Source of the DNA: an uncultured Bacteroidales bacterium
Lineage (GTDB): Bacteria; Bacteroidota; Bacteroidia; Bacteroidales; Paludibacteraceae
DNA length: 42,295 nt
Direction of reading: 5' to 3'
Assembly: GCA_946617165.1 (NCBI GenBank)
Contig: CAMOJP010000007.1
Coordinates: 1 to 42,295, forward strand
Part shown: positions 7,377-16,947 of the stretch, one piece after another
Position numbering within the stretch: the stretch's first letter is position 1
Layout: the number at the start of each line of letters is the position of its first letter
Translations under genes and position numbers: made by a program
The notes under the pieces: generated by a model
What the model was told of the DNA's origin: nothing
Databases searched by the model: none
The model's input: only the letters and a program-made list of their open reading frames with translations

Positions 7377-9881
7377 TTATTCCTCGACTTTCTTTCCGCA
7401 AAGTATTTTGTATGGACAATAACGACATGTTGATTCCTTTTCAGTCATCTTGGGGTCTGTTAAAGAAAGCATATCATGCACCGTTTGTGCCAGTTCACTT
7501 ACAAAGACCTCTTCATCCGGAACGGGGACATCATAAACTAATTCATCCGGTTTATTCTGACAAAGATAAAGAGCAGCAGAGGAAGCGTGAAGTGCTTCAC
7601 GATAAATATTGATTTGGTAAATATTATCATCCTTCAGCCTTCCTGTCTTATAATCCACAATACGTAATTGGCCATTTAGCTTATCTATTCGGTCAATACG
7701 TCCTCCAATACGGATATTACCGTATTCGGGCACATCAATAGTACAATATGCCTCCTTCTCCATACCAACAATTTCCAACCCTTGCTTAGCTAACTGTTTA
7801 TCAGCTTCTATAATACGGGAAATATATGTTTTAATCGTCGTATATTCAATCGGATGATTAGTTGCAACGGTCTCCAAGGAACGTATGGCAGACCAATCGA
7901 TTGGTTGCGGGATTGTGTTTACATTACCATAGCGAGTATAGATTTCTTGAATACAGCTGTGTACAATAGTCCCGAGATCGGCATGCGATATGAGTACATC
8001 TTCTACCTTTGGCTCGTGAATCCCCTTTTTATATCTCCAGAAATAACGCATTTCACATTGGCGGAAGGTATTTATCTCCGAAGGAGATATGTACGATTTT
8101 GTTGCATTTGAAGATTCATTCAACAGGGTCGCATTCGACAAAGCTTGCAGCGGCAGTACCTTATTCGGTTCAAGCAGCAAATGCTTGGTCACACGGAAGT
8201 TATCGCTTGCCATAATTTGTTTTACAAAGCGTGACATGGTTTTACGGTTAGTCCCAGTCTCACTTCCGGCGAAAGTCATCGTAATTTTCTTAGCGCGTGA
8301 GAGAAGGCGGAAGAAGTTATAGGCATATACGTCAGTGGACTCCTCATGCGTCTGCAGTCCATAATACTTACGCAAATAATACGGCAGATATGAATGGTCC
8401 GGCGACACGTTAGGAACGATTCCTTCTTCCACATTCAGCAGCAACAGGTTATCGAAGTCCATTGCTCTCGTTTCCAGTACTCCGGTCACTTGCACATTCG
8501 CTAACGGTTCTCCGTGAAACGGAAAAGAAACCCCTCCCAAATAACGGCGAAGCAGCGTTATTAACGCCCGTTGCGATATATTCGCAGGTATTTTTCCCGA
8601 TTTTTTCATTAGGGAAAAGCGAGTCAAATGAGACAGTAATTGGAAGGTTGATTCCATAGAAAGGAGTTCTGTAAAAGACAAGCTTTGAAGTTCTTCGTTG
8701 TTCTTCACCGTAACAACAACAGCGTTCATAAACTCTTCAACAGTATTACCTTCTTCAAGCCAATTCATCAGTCTTGAGTATATCTCAGTCTGCCGTAGCG
8801 GAAAGCCTTTCGTAATATTGATATACTTAAATCTCGGATTGGGTTCCTCCTCATTATCCTGCGGCAGAGCATATACCACTTGTTCAAGTACCGACTCATC
8901 ACAGATAACTATAGCCGAGCGATCACCGGTATGGTGATTAGCCATTAGCCATTGATAGACAAATTGTGCTTGTGCATGAGATGATATTGTTGCTACCAAT
9001 TCAACGTCTTTGGTATCCCAATCACGTTTAGGCGCAGCATCACCAAACAATTCCGCATTGCGCTGTATCCATTTGAAAGCCTTTGTATTAGCAGTGAAAG
9101 ATCCTGTACGGGGATAATCCCAAAAGAAGGCTGCTTGCCCCGACTCTTTCAGATTCTTCATTAGCTGCTTCTCCGCAGGGACGAGATAGTTAAAGCCGGC
9201 AAAGACAAAGTACTTATCAGCAATACTACTTTGGATAGAGTCGTCAGACCAACATTCAATTACACTACGCATTCTTGCTCCCTCGTAGCCGTACGCACCG
9301 AGTTTCGCGCGGAAACGGTTGTATATATCCGGAAGGTTGGTCCAAATTATTTCGAACTCCTTTCTTTTAGATCCGGATGCTGCAACGGACGGATTATTGG
9401 ATACGAGTTGTTCCAGTCGCTCACGGACGTCATCGTCAATATCCAATTGAGATAAAATATTCGCCGAAGCGGCATTCTGCAAGAATCGGTCGGGAGTTAC
9501 AAGCGGATAGGTCTTGTCTATATTAGAGAAGTCTTGCACGAGTTGCCTACCCCATCCGTAAAACACTTCTAATGGCAGTTGGTCTTTATCAGGATTAGCA
9601 TTTTTCTCTACCTCAACATAGACATCATACAGTGTGCAGACGAGTTGTATTTCGTCCATTTTATATAGCGGACTTAGTTCGTCAAAGAGCTGACTGAGTG
9701 TCGTGAGCTGCGGTAACCGGATTGGTCCCTGCAGGTTATGTGCCTTCATATAATCCTTAAAGCAATCCTTTATATGTAGCACAGCACGACGAGACGGCAC
9801 TACGATTGTAGTGGACGCCAAGCCTTCTATACCTCGCTCAGCTATTAATTGCTGTGTAACTTCATATAAAAAGGTGTTCAT
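7377..9881 (-). CDS. addB: AddB-like PD-(D/E)XK nuclease subunit
   Basis: 834 residues. The C-terminal part has the RecB-type nuclease core (GRIDRIDKLNGQLRIVDYKTG, about residues 710-735, with the upstream HADLGTIVHSCIQ). It also has the cysteines of the AddB-type iron-sulfur fold: one in INTFRQCEMRYFW, and three in the C-terminal CRYCPYKILCG. The N-terminal region is helicase-like without a good Walker A, as expected of AddB. With AddA it should form a helicase-nuclease that resects double-strand breaks for RecA loading. The ATG overlaps the stop of addA (ATGA, 9878-9881). It is shorter than AddB of Firmicutes but in the range of Bacteroidota homologues. Confidence 0.88.
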   Translation of the reverse strand: MNTFLYEVTQQLIAERGIEGLASTTIVVPSRRAVLHIKDCFKDYMKAHNLQGPIRLPQLTTLSQLFDELSPLYKMDEIQLVCTLYDVYVEVEKNANPDKDQLPLEVFYGWGRQLVQDFSNIDKTYPLVTPDRFLQNAASANILSQLDIDDDVRERLEQLVSNNPSVAASGSKRKEFEIIWTNLPDIYNRFRAKLGAYGYEGARMRSVIECWSDDSIQSSIADKYFVFAGFNYLVPAEKQLMKNLKESGQAAFFWDYPRTGSFTANTKAFKWIQRNAELFGDAAPKRDWDTKDVELVATISSHAQAQFVYQWLMANHHTGDRSAIVICDESVLEQVVYALPQDNEEEPNPRFKYINITKGFPLRQTEIYSRLMNWLEEGNTVEEFMNAVVVTVKNNEELQSLSFTELLSMESTFQLLSHLTRFSLMKKSGKIPANISQRALITLLRRYLGGVSFPFHGEPLANVQVTGVLETRAMDFDNLLLLNVEEGIVPNVSPDHSYLPYYLRKYYGLQTHEESTDVYAYNFFRLLSRAKKITMTFAGSETGTNRKTMSRFVKQIMASDNFRVTKHLLLEPNKVLPLQALSNATLLNESSNATKSYISPSEINTFRQCEMRYFWRYKKGIHEPKVEDVLISHADLGTIVHSCIQEIYTRYGNVNTIPQPIDWSAIRSLETVATNHPIEYTTIKTYISRIIEADKQLAKQGLEIVGMEKEAYCTIDVPEYGNIRIGGRIDRIDKLNGQLRIVDYKTGRLKDDNIYQINIYREALHASSAALYLCQNKPDELVYDVPVPDEEVFVSELAQTVHDMLSLTDPKMTEKESTCRYCPYKILCGKKVEE

Positions 9882-12800
9882 TTGAGCTTCACGGATTGTA
9901 GTTCATTATCTTGTGCAAACCAAAGGTATCCTTCTACGTTTTTATAGCCTAATTGGACCATTATACGCATATAATCTTGTACTTGCATCGGATATTTTGG
10001 GTCATGATGTTGCCCGAACTTATAATCAAGTACGATAGCCGTAGAGGTATTTTTGTCAATCATCACACGGTCTGGACGCATCTCGCGGTTAGCGGTCAGG
10101 AAGGTTACTTCTCGCCACAGTTCCCATTTACCTGAGAACCAATCGCACAGTTGCTCATTTTCCCATGCAGCGTCAATCAGTTGACGGATGCGTTCGAGGG
10201 CGGTCTCGTCCGAGATCAGTCCATTCATTTGAGCATCCGTTATTGCGGCTTCCTCGTCCTCACGGGTTGTAATATGCTCCATAATAGAGTGACACACATT
10301 ACCTAAATCAATACGGGAGAACGTCTCTTCGCCTTCTTGGACACCGTATCGCAGGCAATCTAACGATTCACGACTGAGTTGGAACGCTATCGGTCGTTCG
10401 CCTACGTGCAGTTCTGCCATCTGTGTAATGGCCCGGGCAAAAGAGAAACGGTCCTGCATTTTTCCTTTAGACTGGTGCTTTTCCTCTGTAGATACGTTTT
10501 CCATAGACAAGAACAATGTGTTGTCCGTTTCTGTCCACCGATTAGCAAAGATATTATACAGCAAAACGGCTACCGTGCTCGTTTTCTCTACATCGGACGG
10601 CTGATATGCTCCGTATATATACAATCGAGTGCGGGCACGAGTAAGCGCCACATATAAGGCATTTACATTATCGATTTGTTGGTTGAGATGTTCTTTCTCC
10701 ATTTCGGGTTCGTACTCACTATCAAGCAAATCTTTTTTCATCTCCACGGGAATCTTCTTAAGCGGTTCAACTTGCTGCTTACGCAATCCTTTCGCATCAC
10801 ACCAAAGATAGCCTTTATCTTTCTCTAATTTCCAGTGGCAGAATGGAATAAACACATTTGGTGCTTCCAAACCTTTGGCAGTATGAACTGTCATTATACG
10901 GATAGCGTCTATCTGCGGAGCCGATATAGAGACCTTATGTAGCGTATCATCCCAATAATCCAAAAACGTCTCTACTGAAGAATCATAGGACATGACATAG
11001 TCATGTGCACTGTCTAACAAGCAATTTATATATGCCAAGTCTTGCAGCCGGGTAGAAGGAAACAGTTTGATAACTTCCTCTAACAGTTCACATAGCGGTG
11101 TCTGTTTATTAACAATATTCAACTTTTCTATATCCATTTGAGGCTGTGTGAGACGAAGGTATGCCAAAGAAACCTCATCTTGTTTGAAGAGCCACCGTAA
11201 TGCATGAATAATGCCCATTACAGATATAGACGTGTCTAACTGGAAGCTATCGCACGAAACGATGGATACATTCTGCAAAATGCTATTCTCCAACGCAAAA
11301 GAGCGATAGAAGTCAACTATATACTGAGCCTCTGCGTGTGTACGGACAAGGAGCAGCATATCGGACGGTTGCTCGCCCAATGCGAGACGCTGAGCGATGG
11401 TTTGGAATACTTGGTCCAATATATAATCTTTGGCATCCCCTATTTTAGGTCGGATATGTTGTTCGTCCTTATAGGGCACGAGCTGCATCTGCACGTATCC
11501 GCCATCGTTGGAAGGCGAATAGGAAGAGGAATCCACGTCCATAATATAACCTTGCTCGGCTAATGCTTGGAACACCTCACAGTTAAACTCAACAATCTGC
11601 TTATGCGAACGGAAGTTACGGTTGAGAGATTTGTCGTTGAAGAAGGCTCCCAAGTAAGGTGTGTCTTCGTTCAGGTCGCGCATAATGGTCCAGTCACCAT
11701 TGCGCCAGCGATAGATACTCTGTTTAATATCTCCTACGATAAAGACGGTTCCGCCATTTGCCAATATCTCTTCGAGCAGAGGTTTGAAGTTCTGCCACTG
11801 CAGGACAGACGTATCTTGGAATTCGTCTAACATGATATGATTATATCGGATTCCGACTTTCTCCAAGATGAAGTCAGCATCTCCCTTGATCATCGCGCGA
11901 TGGAGTGTATCGGCAGTCTGAGCTAAGAGGACACTGTTCTGCTCTGCCAATATAGCTCGTATTTCCTTGCGTATATCAGCCATAAGAGCCATATCACCAA
12001 GCAGTTGATTTGTCGCTTTTTGGGTAAGATACACGCGTTTGCATGCCTTACACAAGTTATTGAGTTCAATTAGTGCTTCGCGTACCAGATTTCCCCTATC
12101 ACTATATTTATACTTGCTTAGCAGGTCATCTCCTTCAATCTTAGCGCCTAAGGCTTCCGAATAGCCACGGAACATATGTTCTTCTTTACAGCTTCCGTCT
12201 AAATACGTACCAATTTCCGCTACCAGTTTCCCCACATTAGCCAAGCCTTTTATGCCGTCCGTTTCAGGCGTCCAGTTTCTCCACGGTTCATAAAGATTGC
12301 ATAACTGTTTGTAACAATCGGCAACGCGGTAATCCAGCGAATTACGATAGCGAATGATTTGATTGGCATCGAAGACTATTTGCCCGTCGGCGTCCATTTG
12401 CTGGACGGACTCGTCGTACATATTCTTGGCGATGGTTTTCAGTGCCCCACGAACATCCCAAGAGTTTCCTTCATCCAATTTGCCGGACACGTAATGCGCA
12501 AGTCTTTTAAGCAAGTTATCCGATTGGTCCAACGGATTGGTTAACAGATTATCGACCGCCTTAGCTATCACCTGGTCGATATTCAACTCCACACGCGCTC
12601 CGGCGGTAGCATTATCCAGCATCTGCCCCAAGCCGTTAAGCAGTTGCATAAGGAATGTGTCAATGGTAGAAATATGCAGATTGTCATAGTCCTCTAATAT
12701 GGTTGAATAGAGTTTGGCAGACATCTGACGCAACTTCTCGTCCGACAAGTCGGCGTTGCGAATCATATGCGAACGTACTGCTTTGAGTGCATTTTTTGCA

Positions 12801-13015
12801 TCTTCGCCGGTATTGCGGGCTATATTATCCAAGAAAAGAAGGATACGGTCTTTCATCTCTTGCGTGGCCTTATTGGTAAAGGTAACGGCAAGAATAGAGC
12901 GATAACTCTCCCCACTAAAAAGCAATGCCACATATGTTGCAGCAAGCGTATAGGTCTTACCAGTACCGGCAGAAGCGCGGCAAACGGTCAGGGTTCGGGA
13001 GCGAGTTGTTGCCAT
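9878..13015 (-). CDS. addA: AddA-like UvrD/REP helicase-nuclease
   Basis: 1045 residues. Superfamily 1 helicase motifs appear in order: Walker A ASAGTGKT (about residue 14-21), motif II LDEFQDT, motif III GDIKQSIYRWRNGD, motif IV LNRNFRSH, motif V TVHTAKGLEAPNVFIP and motif VI LYVALTRARTRLYIYG. The C-terminus keeps a RecB-type nuclease core (RPDRVMI ... IVLDYKFGQ). This is the AddA layout, helicase plus nuclease, and with the overlapping addB it makes the RecBCD-equivalent break-resection enzyme. The start overlaps the end of the RluA-type gene by 28 bases, so it is translated as part of the long minus-strand operon. Confidence 0.92.
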   Translation of the reverse strand: MATTRSRTLTVCRASAGTGKTYTLAATYVALLFSGESYRSILAVTFTNKATQEMKDRILLFLDNIARNTGEDAKNALKAVRSHMIRNADLSDEKLRQMSAKLYSTILEDYDNLHISTIDTFLMQLLNGLGQMLDNATAGARVELNIDQVIAKAVDNLLTNPLDQSDNLLKRLAHYVSGKLDEGNSWDVRGALKTIAKNMYDESVQQMDADGQIVFDANQIIRYRNSLDYRVADCYKQLCNLYEPWRNWTPETDGIKGLANVGKLVAEIGTYLDGSCKEEHMFRGYSEALGAKIEGDDLLSKYKYSDRGNLVREALIELNNLCKACKRVYLTQKATNQLLGDMALMADIRKEIRAILAEQNSVLLAQTADTLHRAMIKGDADFILEKVGIRYNHIMLDEFQDTSVLQWQNFKPLLEEILANGGTVFIVGDIKQSIYRWRNGDWTIMRDLNEDTPYLGAFFNDKSLNRNFRSHKQIVEFNCEVFQALAEQGYIMDVDSSSYSPSNDGGYVQMQLVPYKDEQHIRPKIGDAKDYILDQVFQTIAQRLALGEQPSDMLLLVRTHAEAQYIVDFYRSFALENSILQNVSIVSCDSFQLDTSISVMGIIHALRWLFKQDEVSLAYLRLTQPQMDIEKLNIVNKQTPLCELLEEVIKLFPSTRLQDLAYINCLLDSAHDYVMSYDSSVETFLDYWDDTLHKVSISAPQIDAIRIMTVHTAKGLEAPNVFIPFCHWKLEKDKGYLWCDAKGLRKQQVEPLKKIPVEMKKDLLDSEYEPEMEKEHLNQQIDNVNALYVALTRARTRLYIYGAYQPSDVEKTSTVAVLLYNIFANRWTETDNTLFLSMENVSTEEKHQSKGKMQDRFSFARAITQMAELHVGERPIAFQLSRESLDCLRYGVQEGEETFSRIDLGNVCHSIMEHITTREDEEAAITDAQMNGLISDETALERIRQLIDAAWENEQLCDWFSGKWELWREVTFLTANREMRPDRVMIDKNTSTAIVLDYKFGQHHDPKYPMQVQDYMRIMVQLGYKNVEGYLWFAQDNELQSVKLK

Positions 13016-13665
13016 ATATTTTCTTCTGGTATTGGAGCGGTTATGGATATTATTTGGCGGCTTACCGGGTGTTCAAACGTCACATTGCGTGCATGCAGAC
13101 TTATTCCTCCATCGGGATTGCTACGTTTGGCGCCATATTTGAGGTCGCCTTTGACGGGGCAACCGATAGCAGCCAATTGACAGCGTATCTGGTGGTGGCG
13201 ACCTGTTTCAAGGTTGATTTCCAAAAGCGAATAATTGTCGCCAACGGTTAGTGTCTTATAACTCAGAACTGCCAGTTTAGCATCTTTAGCGTCTTGTTTG
13301 GCAATAAAGGATTTATTCTGTTTTTCGTTGCGTATCAGATAGTTTTCGAGCCGTGCCTCCGGTAAATTCGGTTTTCCTTGAACTATTGCCCAATAGGTCT
13401 TGTGTATCTGCTCATGAGACCTGAACATTGTATTTAGACGAGTCAGTGCTTTGGACGTACGTGCAAAGAGTACTACTCCACTCGTCGGGCGGTCTAAGCG
13501 GTGTGTCACACCGAGAAAGACTTCTCCCGGTTTGTTATACTTCACTTTGATATACTGCTTAACGATTTCGCTAAGCGGTTGGTCACCCGTCTTATCGCCT
13601 TGAACAATTTCGTTACAGGTTTTATTGACGGCTATGATATGATTATCTTCGTATAGGACCGTCAT
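12988..13665 (-). CDS. RluA-family rRNA pseudouridine synthase
   Basis: 225 residues from the ATG at 13665, which follows the stop of the upstream gene by one base and gives the usual start TVLYEDNHIIAVNK. The catalytic block is HRLDRPTSGVVLFARTSKA, with catalytic Asp about residue 58; RHHQIRCQLAAIGCPVKGD is also typical. There is no N-terminal S4 RNA-binding domain, as in RluA/TruC-type stand-alone enzymes. It converts uridine to pseudouridine in rRNA or tRNA; the site cannot be read from sequence. It lies between the outer membrane protein and addA in one operon. Confidence 0.9.
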   Translation of the reverse strand: MTVLYEDNHIIAVNKTCNEIVQGDKTGDQPLSEIVKQYIKVKYNKPGEVFLGVTHRLDRPTSGVVLFARTSKALTRLNTMFRSHEQIHKTYWAIVQGKPNLPEARLENYLIRNEKQNKSFIAKQDAKDAKLAVLSYKTLTVGDNYSLLEINLETGRHHQIRCQLAAIGCPVKGDLKYGAKRSNPDGGISLHARNVTFEHPVSRQIISITAPIPEENIWQQLAPEP

Positions 13666-13666
13666 A

Positions 13667-15487
13667 TTAGAAACCGAAGGAGAAGCCAATCATAGCGGTA
13701 ATATTCTTTCCCTGCCAATACAAAGGAGCATAGCGATTAAGGAAATCTTGGGCAGTTCCGGTTACCTCACTGGTCACGGAAGATGTAGTGTTATCGTATC
13801 CGCGGGCGTTGTTATATGTAAGATTGATACGCAGATACATATTCGGATGTGCCTCGTAGATACCGTCTAATGCAATAATATCGTTTCGGAAAACGGGCTT
13901 GTCGAAAGGTTTTTGTGAGATGGTTGTACCGATTCCGCCTGCTGCTCTTTCAGCGGGAGTGCCGCCACGGAGATATTCATAGACATTATACTTTGTATCG
14001 TTCGTATAACTGAGCTTGATTAACATTCCGCGTATAGGACGATAACTGGCTTCCACAAAGACAGACTGGGCATTATCGCCCATATAATGTCCCATTTCGT
14101 AACTGTTGGATTTCCAAGTCAGCACATCAATAGAGTGTGTATAGCAAGCGATATAAGAGCGCATGAACTCACCTTTGAGACTTAATCCCTTAAGAGGCCA
14201 TCCACTCCAGTCGAAGCCGACTAAATAGGATACCGGATTACGCTGGGGATTGGATTTCTTCAAACGGTCGAACTTAAACTCGTCCAAATAGAAGGAGGCG
14301 TATAGTTTCAAGTGGTCCACAGGCCGAATTGTAAGCGTCGCAAAAGCCTGTGAGTTCTGATTCTCGGAACTGACACCTTTGGTCAGCAAATGGTCCAAAG
14401 ACTTATAGAAGGCAAACGGTATAAAATACGCAGCCTGCACATTGTTCTCGGCATACACAATCGAGTTACCAAACGAGAAAGTGAGGTACTTAACCGGTAT
14501 AAAGGTAAACATGTTCGCCGCCATAAATTTATTGTGTGGACGATACATCTTGGTAGTGCCTCCTGATGTATTATTTTCGATGTAGTATCGTGTTGAATCC
14601 AGGACGTTGCTCACGAGCCATGCGTGGAAGTAGTCGAACTGGAACCACTTGCAGGGTGTGAGTTGGATGGAAAGCATCGGCACGGCGGGATTACGTCCAG
14701 ATAGGATATTAGAGGCATGATATGCGTCCCCCCATTGGATATTCTCTCGCTGCAGGCTGACCGAACCGAACCACGCGTAAAGAGATATTCCGCCTTTGCT
14801 GTCGGAGAAATCGCCTCCGTAGTTGGCTTCTTTGTATTGAACGCCCGATTGCGTATTAAGGAACTGGGGTTTGGTCAGTTTTGCGCCGTCTATCTTAGCA
14901 TATGTATCGGGATAATAGGAGTCACGCAAACCGATAGCGCCGTTATAGCTCACATCACGCAATGAGCCCCAAATCGAAACGTGGTGCGCAATATCCATTT
15001 TCAGGTCTGCGCCCCACCAACGTTTGATGATTGCACCTTTTTTCGAGCCGTAGATATCCATTCCCAATATAGGTTCGATGGACATCTTGAACTGTTTATT
15101 CTTCGTTATAAAGGAGAATTGAGGATTAGCAAGCGAGAGATTATAGGTTTGATGGTCGGTATATTGGACGTAGTTGTTCATGATAGTGTCCCGCTCAAGG
15201 GCAAACACATTGAGATAGAACTCCAGCTCTTTGCGTTGGCGTTTATTGAGGAGAGAGTCCCTACTCTGCGCCTCCACTAACATATGTGCCACCTGCTCAC
15301 GTGAATACGGACGTACAGCAGTCTGGTGAACGATAACTCCGTCCGTCAGCAGTTCGTCTATATAGTCGTAAATACGTGTATAGTTCAGGGGCACCGGTAT
15401 ATTCTGCGCCTTCACGCTACGGACAAACCATGGACACAGAATAATGGCCAACAAACACAACCCTATTTTAAACTTTAACCCTTTCAC
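13667..15487 (-). CDS. Outer membrane beta-barrel protein, Wzi / RemB-like
   Basis: 606 residues with a signal peptide ending near VRSVKAQ (about residue 28). The mature start NIPVPLNYTRIYDYIDELLTDGVI and the rest, rich in alternating aromatic strands ending in ...MIGFSFGF, resemble the Bacteroidota outer membrane family annotated as Wzi-like capsule assembly or gliding protein RemB. The terminal phenylalanine fits barrel insertion by BamA. Its function here is not known; neighbouring Skp/OmpH fits an outer membrane role. The start codon is GTG (15487) and lies in an AAAG-rich spacer; no in-frame ATG gives an intact signal peptide. Confidence 0.72.
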   Translation of the reverse strand: MKGLKFKIGLCLLAIILCPWFVRSVKAQNIPVPLNYTRIYDYIDELLTDGVIVHQTAVRPYSREQVAHMLVEAQSRDSLLNKRQRKELEFYLNVFALERDTIMNNYVQYTDHQTYNLSLANPQFSFITKNKQFKMSIEPILGMDIYGSKKGAIIKRWWGADLKMDIAHHVSIWGSLRDVSYNGAIGLRDSYYPDTYAKIDGAKLTKPQFLNTQSGVQYKEANYGGDFSDSKGGISLYAWFGSVSLQRENIQWGDAYHASNILSGRNPAVPMLSIQLTPCKWFQFDYFHAWLVSNVLDSTRYYIENNTSGGTTKMYRPHNKFMAANMFTFIPVKYLTFSFGNSIVYAENNVQAAYFIPFAFYKSLDHLLTKGVSSENQNSQAFATLTIRPVDHLKLYASFYLDEFKFDRLKKSNPQRNPVSYLVGFDWSGWPLKGLSLKGEFMRSYIACYTHSIDVLTWKSNSYEMGHYMGDNAQSVFVEASYRPIRGMLIKLSYTNDTKYNVYEYLRGGTPAERAAGGIGTTISQKPFDKPVFRNDIIALDGIYEAHPNMYLRINLTYNNARGYDNTTSSVTSEVTGTAQDFLNRYAPLYWQGKNITAMIGFSFGF

Positions 15488-15512
15488 CCTTAAATCTTTC
15501 AGTCTTTAATCA

Positions 15513-16139
15513 TTACTTTCCGTACCGTGCGTTGAGTCCTTCAATCACTTCGTTCGTGATATCGTAGCCGGCTACTTTGTTCATCACAACGGCATCGTTG
15601 ACGATGAGGTGATAGTGTCCGTCGGCATTATATTCGCGCAGGAATTGTTGTACGGAGTCGGCGAGTTGTTTGTTGAGCACGTTTTGCTGCTCCATAAAGT
15701 CGTTACTCAGTTTCTGGCGGAGTGCCTCGAGGTCCTGTTGTTTCTTAAGCAGTTGCTGCTCTTTGTTCTGCAGACGTTTCTGCTCGCTCTCAGCGCGCTC
15801 GCGGCTCAAGAAGGCGTTCGCTTCTAATTTACGTTGGAAATCGAGCACATCGCGTTGGAAGGTCTCATACTCTTTCTGGAAAGCGCGTGCTTGGTTATCT
15901 AACTTAACCGTTGAGTTCTCGTAACTGGTCATCAGTTGCTCTGTGCTTTCTACAGCAAGAGTGTAGTGTTGCAGAATCGAATCGGTATTGACTACTGCGA
16001 TAGGCAGCACTTCATCAACTTGCACTAATTCGGGTGTATTGTTTTTCTTGCCACCGAATTGGAAAACAAAGACGAGTACAAACAGCGCAACGATACATGT
16101 TGCAAAAACAGAACTGATAATAATTTGAATTTTGTTCAT
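15513..16139 (-). CDS. Skp/OmpH-like periplasmic chaperone
   Basis: 208 residues. It has an N-terminal membrane or signal segment (IIISSVFATCIVALFVLVFVF), a core strand containing IAVVNTDSILQHY, a long Gln/Glu/Lys-rich coiled coil (about residues 65-165) and a closing strand (HYHLIVNDAVVMNKVAGYDITNEVIEGLN). This arrangement is that of Skp/OmpH, which binds unfolded outer membrane proteins in the periplasm. The N-terminal segment lacks an evident cleavage site, so the chaperone may stay membrane-anchored. It is directly upstream of the outer membrane barrel gene, which could be a client. Confidence 0.85.
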   Translation of the reverse strand: MNKIQIIISSVFATCIVALFVLVFVFQFGGKKNNTPELVQVDEVLPIAVVNTDSILQHYTLAVESTEQLMTSYENSTVKLDNQARAFQKEYETFQRDVLDFQRKLEANAFLSRERAESEQKRLQNKEQQLLKKQQDLEALRQKLSNDFMEQQNVLNKQLADSVQQFLREYNADGHYHLIVNDAVVMNKVAGYDITNEVIEGLNARYGK

Positions 16140-16167
16140 AATGATATTTTTAATATTTGATTTTCGA

Positions 16168-16374
16168 CTAAAGGCTCTCCACTTTTAGTTTTCTTCTTTC
16201 CCCTTTCCTTGCTTCGCGGTCCTGACTAACGGCGCAATGGATTCCATTTTCTCTCATTCTCTTATTCTGGCTGATATGCTGACTCCGGAACTGTTTATCC
16301 TTCCGGAATATCACCCCCACCGACAGCAGCAGCACCGCTATCAGCAGCAGCCCTATTACTAATAACACTTTCAT
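16168..16374 (-). CDS. Small conserved membrane protein (68 aa)
   Basis: 68 residues: one transmembrane helix (about residues 3-24), then RKDKQFRSQHISQNKRMRENGIHCAVSQDREAR. The segment with HIS-x-NKRMRE-x-GIHC-x-SQDREAR resembles a small uncharacterised family seen in many Bacteroidales; I know of no function. The last dozen residues (KGERRKLKVESL) look like read-through into the AAAG-rich spacer found at other junctions in this window. It is the first gene of the long minus-strand operon, 35 bases from the promoter's -7 box. Confidence 0.7.
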   Translation of the reverse strand: MKVLLVIGLLLIAVLLLSVGVIFRKDKQFRSQHISQNKRMRENGIHCAVSQDREARKGERRKLKVESL

Positions 16375-16408
16375 CGTTTATCAACAGATCATTGATTAAT
16401 TCAGCCCG

Positions 16409-16440
16409 CAAAGATACTACATTTTTTGCACTTATGCAAA
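16409..16440 (-). promoter_or_regulatory. Promoter of the 16374-7377 operon, with dyad at -33
   Basis: On the minus strand TTTG (16437-16440) lies 20 bases before TATCTTTG (16409-16416). The -33 box is the first half of the inverted repeat TTTGCATAAGTGCAAA (16425-16440), which may be an operator or an extended promoter element. It should drive the six-gene operon from the 68-aa protein to addB. Confidence 0.85.
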
Positions 16441-16454
16441 TATTTTGCGAATTT

Positions 16455-16895
16455 TTATGCATTTTTGAGTTCGCAGAGGATGATTGCCCGAATAAAATTG
16501 TCCAAACGGACGTAGCGCTTAGGGAGATTTGTAGCAGGATCTTTTGGTGCTTGCGGATCCGGTTGACCGTTTATTTGTGCTTTGAACCGGGCTTTGTAAT
16601 CGTTATAAGCAGCGATGTCTTCAGGCGTCGGGTTGTTTGCAGGATTAGCGGCCTTAATAATAGCGTATGCTCTGTTGCATGCTTCGCGGAAACGATTGAT
16701 TTTGTCGAGCTCGCCACCTTTTGGCGGATTTTTCTTCCAGTTACGCGGATTCGCAACTTTGTAAACTTCCTTTTTTCCGACTCCAATGACTTTGCCATTT
16801 TCGTCCCGATAATACTTGCGGCGGTATATTTCGCCGTGTTTTTCGACCGCGCCATGCACTTCGTTGACGGGGTCATGATAAACTACTCCAGCCAT
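16455..16895 (-). CDS. Conserved 146-aa protein of unknown function
   Basis: 146 residues, no signal peptide, basic. It has a conserved-looking N-terminus MAGVVYHDPVNEVHGAVEKHG, a motif NPRNWKKNPPKGGE, and a C-terminus PDPQAPKDPATNLPKRYVRLDNFIRA. I have a sense of similar proteins in other Bacteroidales, but no function is known to me. Its own promoter (17121-17152) lies about 220 bases upstream, and the predicted 5' leader holds the 11-bp repeat array. The antisense 176-aa frame over the same bases is a shadow. The tyrosine/lysine-rich front and proline-rich end suggest a nucleic-acid or protein-binding role, but this is a guess. Confidence 0.72.
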   Translation of the reverse strand: MAGVVYHDPVNEVHGAVEKHGEIYRRKYYRDENGKVIGVGKKEVYKVANPRNWKKNPPKGGELDKINRFREACNRAYAIIKAANPANNPTPEDIAAYNDYKARFKAQINGQPDPQAPKDPATNLPKRYVRLDNFIRAIILCELKNA

Positions 16896-16947
16896 AATTT
16901 GAATATATTTAAGTTATACTAGGATTCCGTTAGGATCAGGCTTCTAA

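Noticed and set aside
12767..13251. Plus-strand frames opposite the addA start
   Set aside because: Antisense shadows of addA and the RluA-type gene.
16392..16922. 176-aa frame on the plus strand
   Set aside because: It is antisense to the 146-aa gene, which has a proper promoter and conserved-looking motifs; the plus frame is Cys/Phe-rich with no start context.
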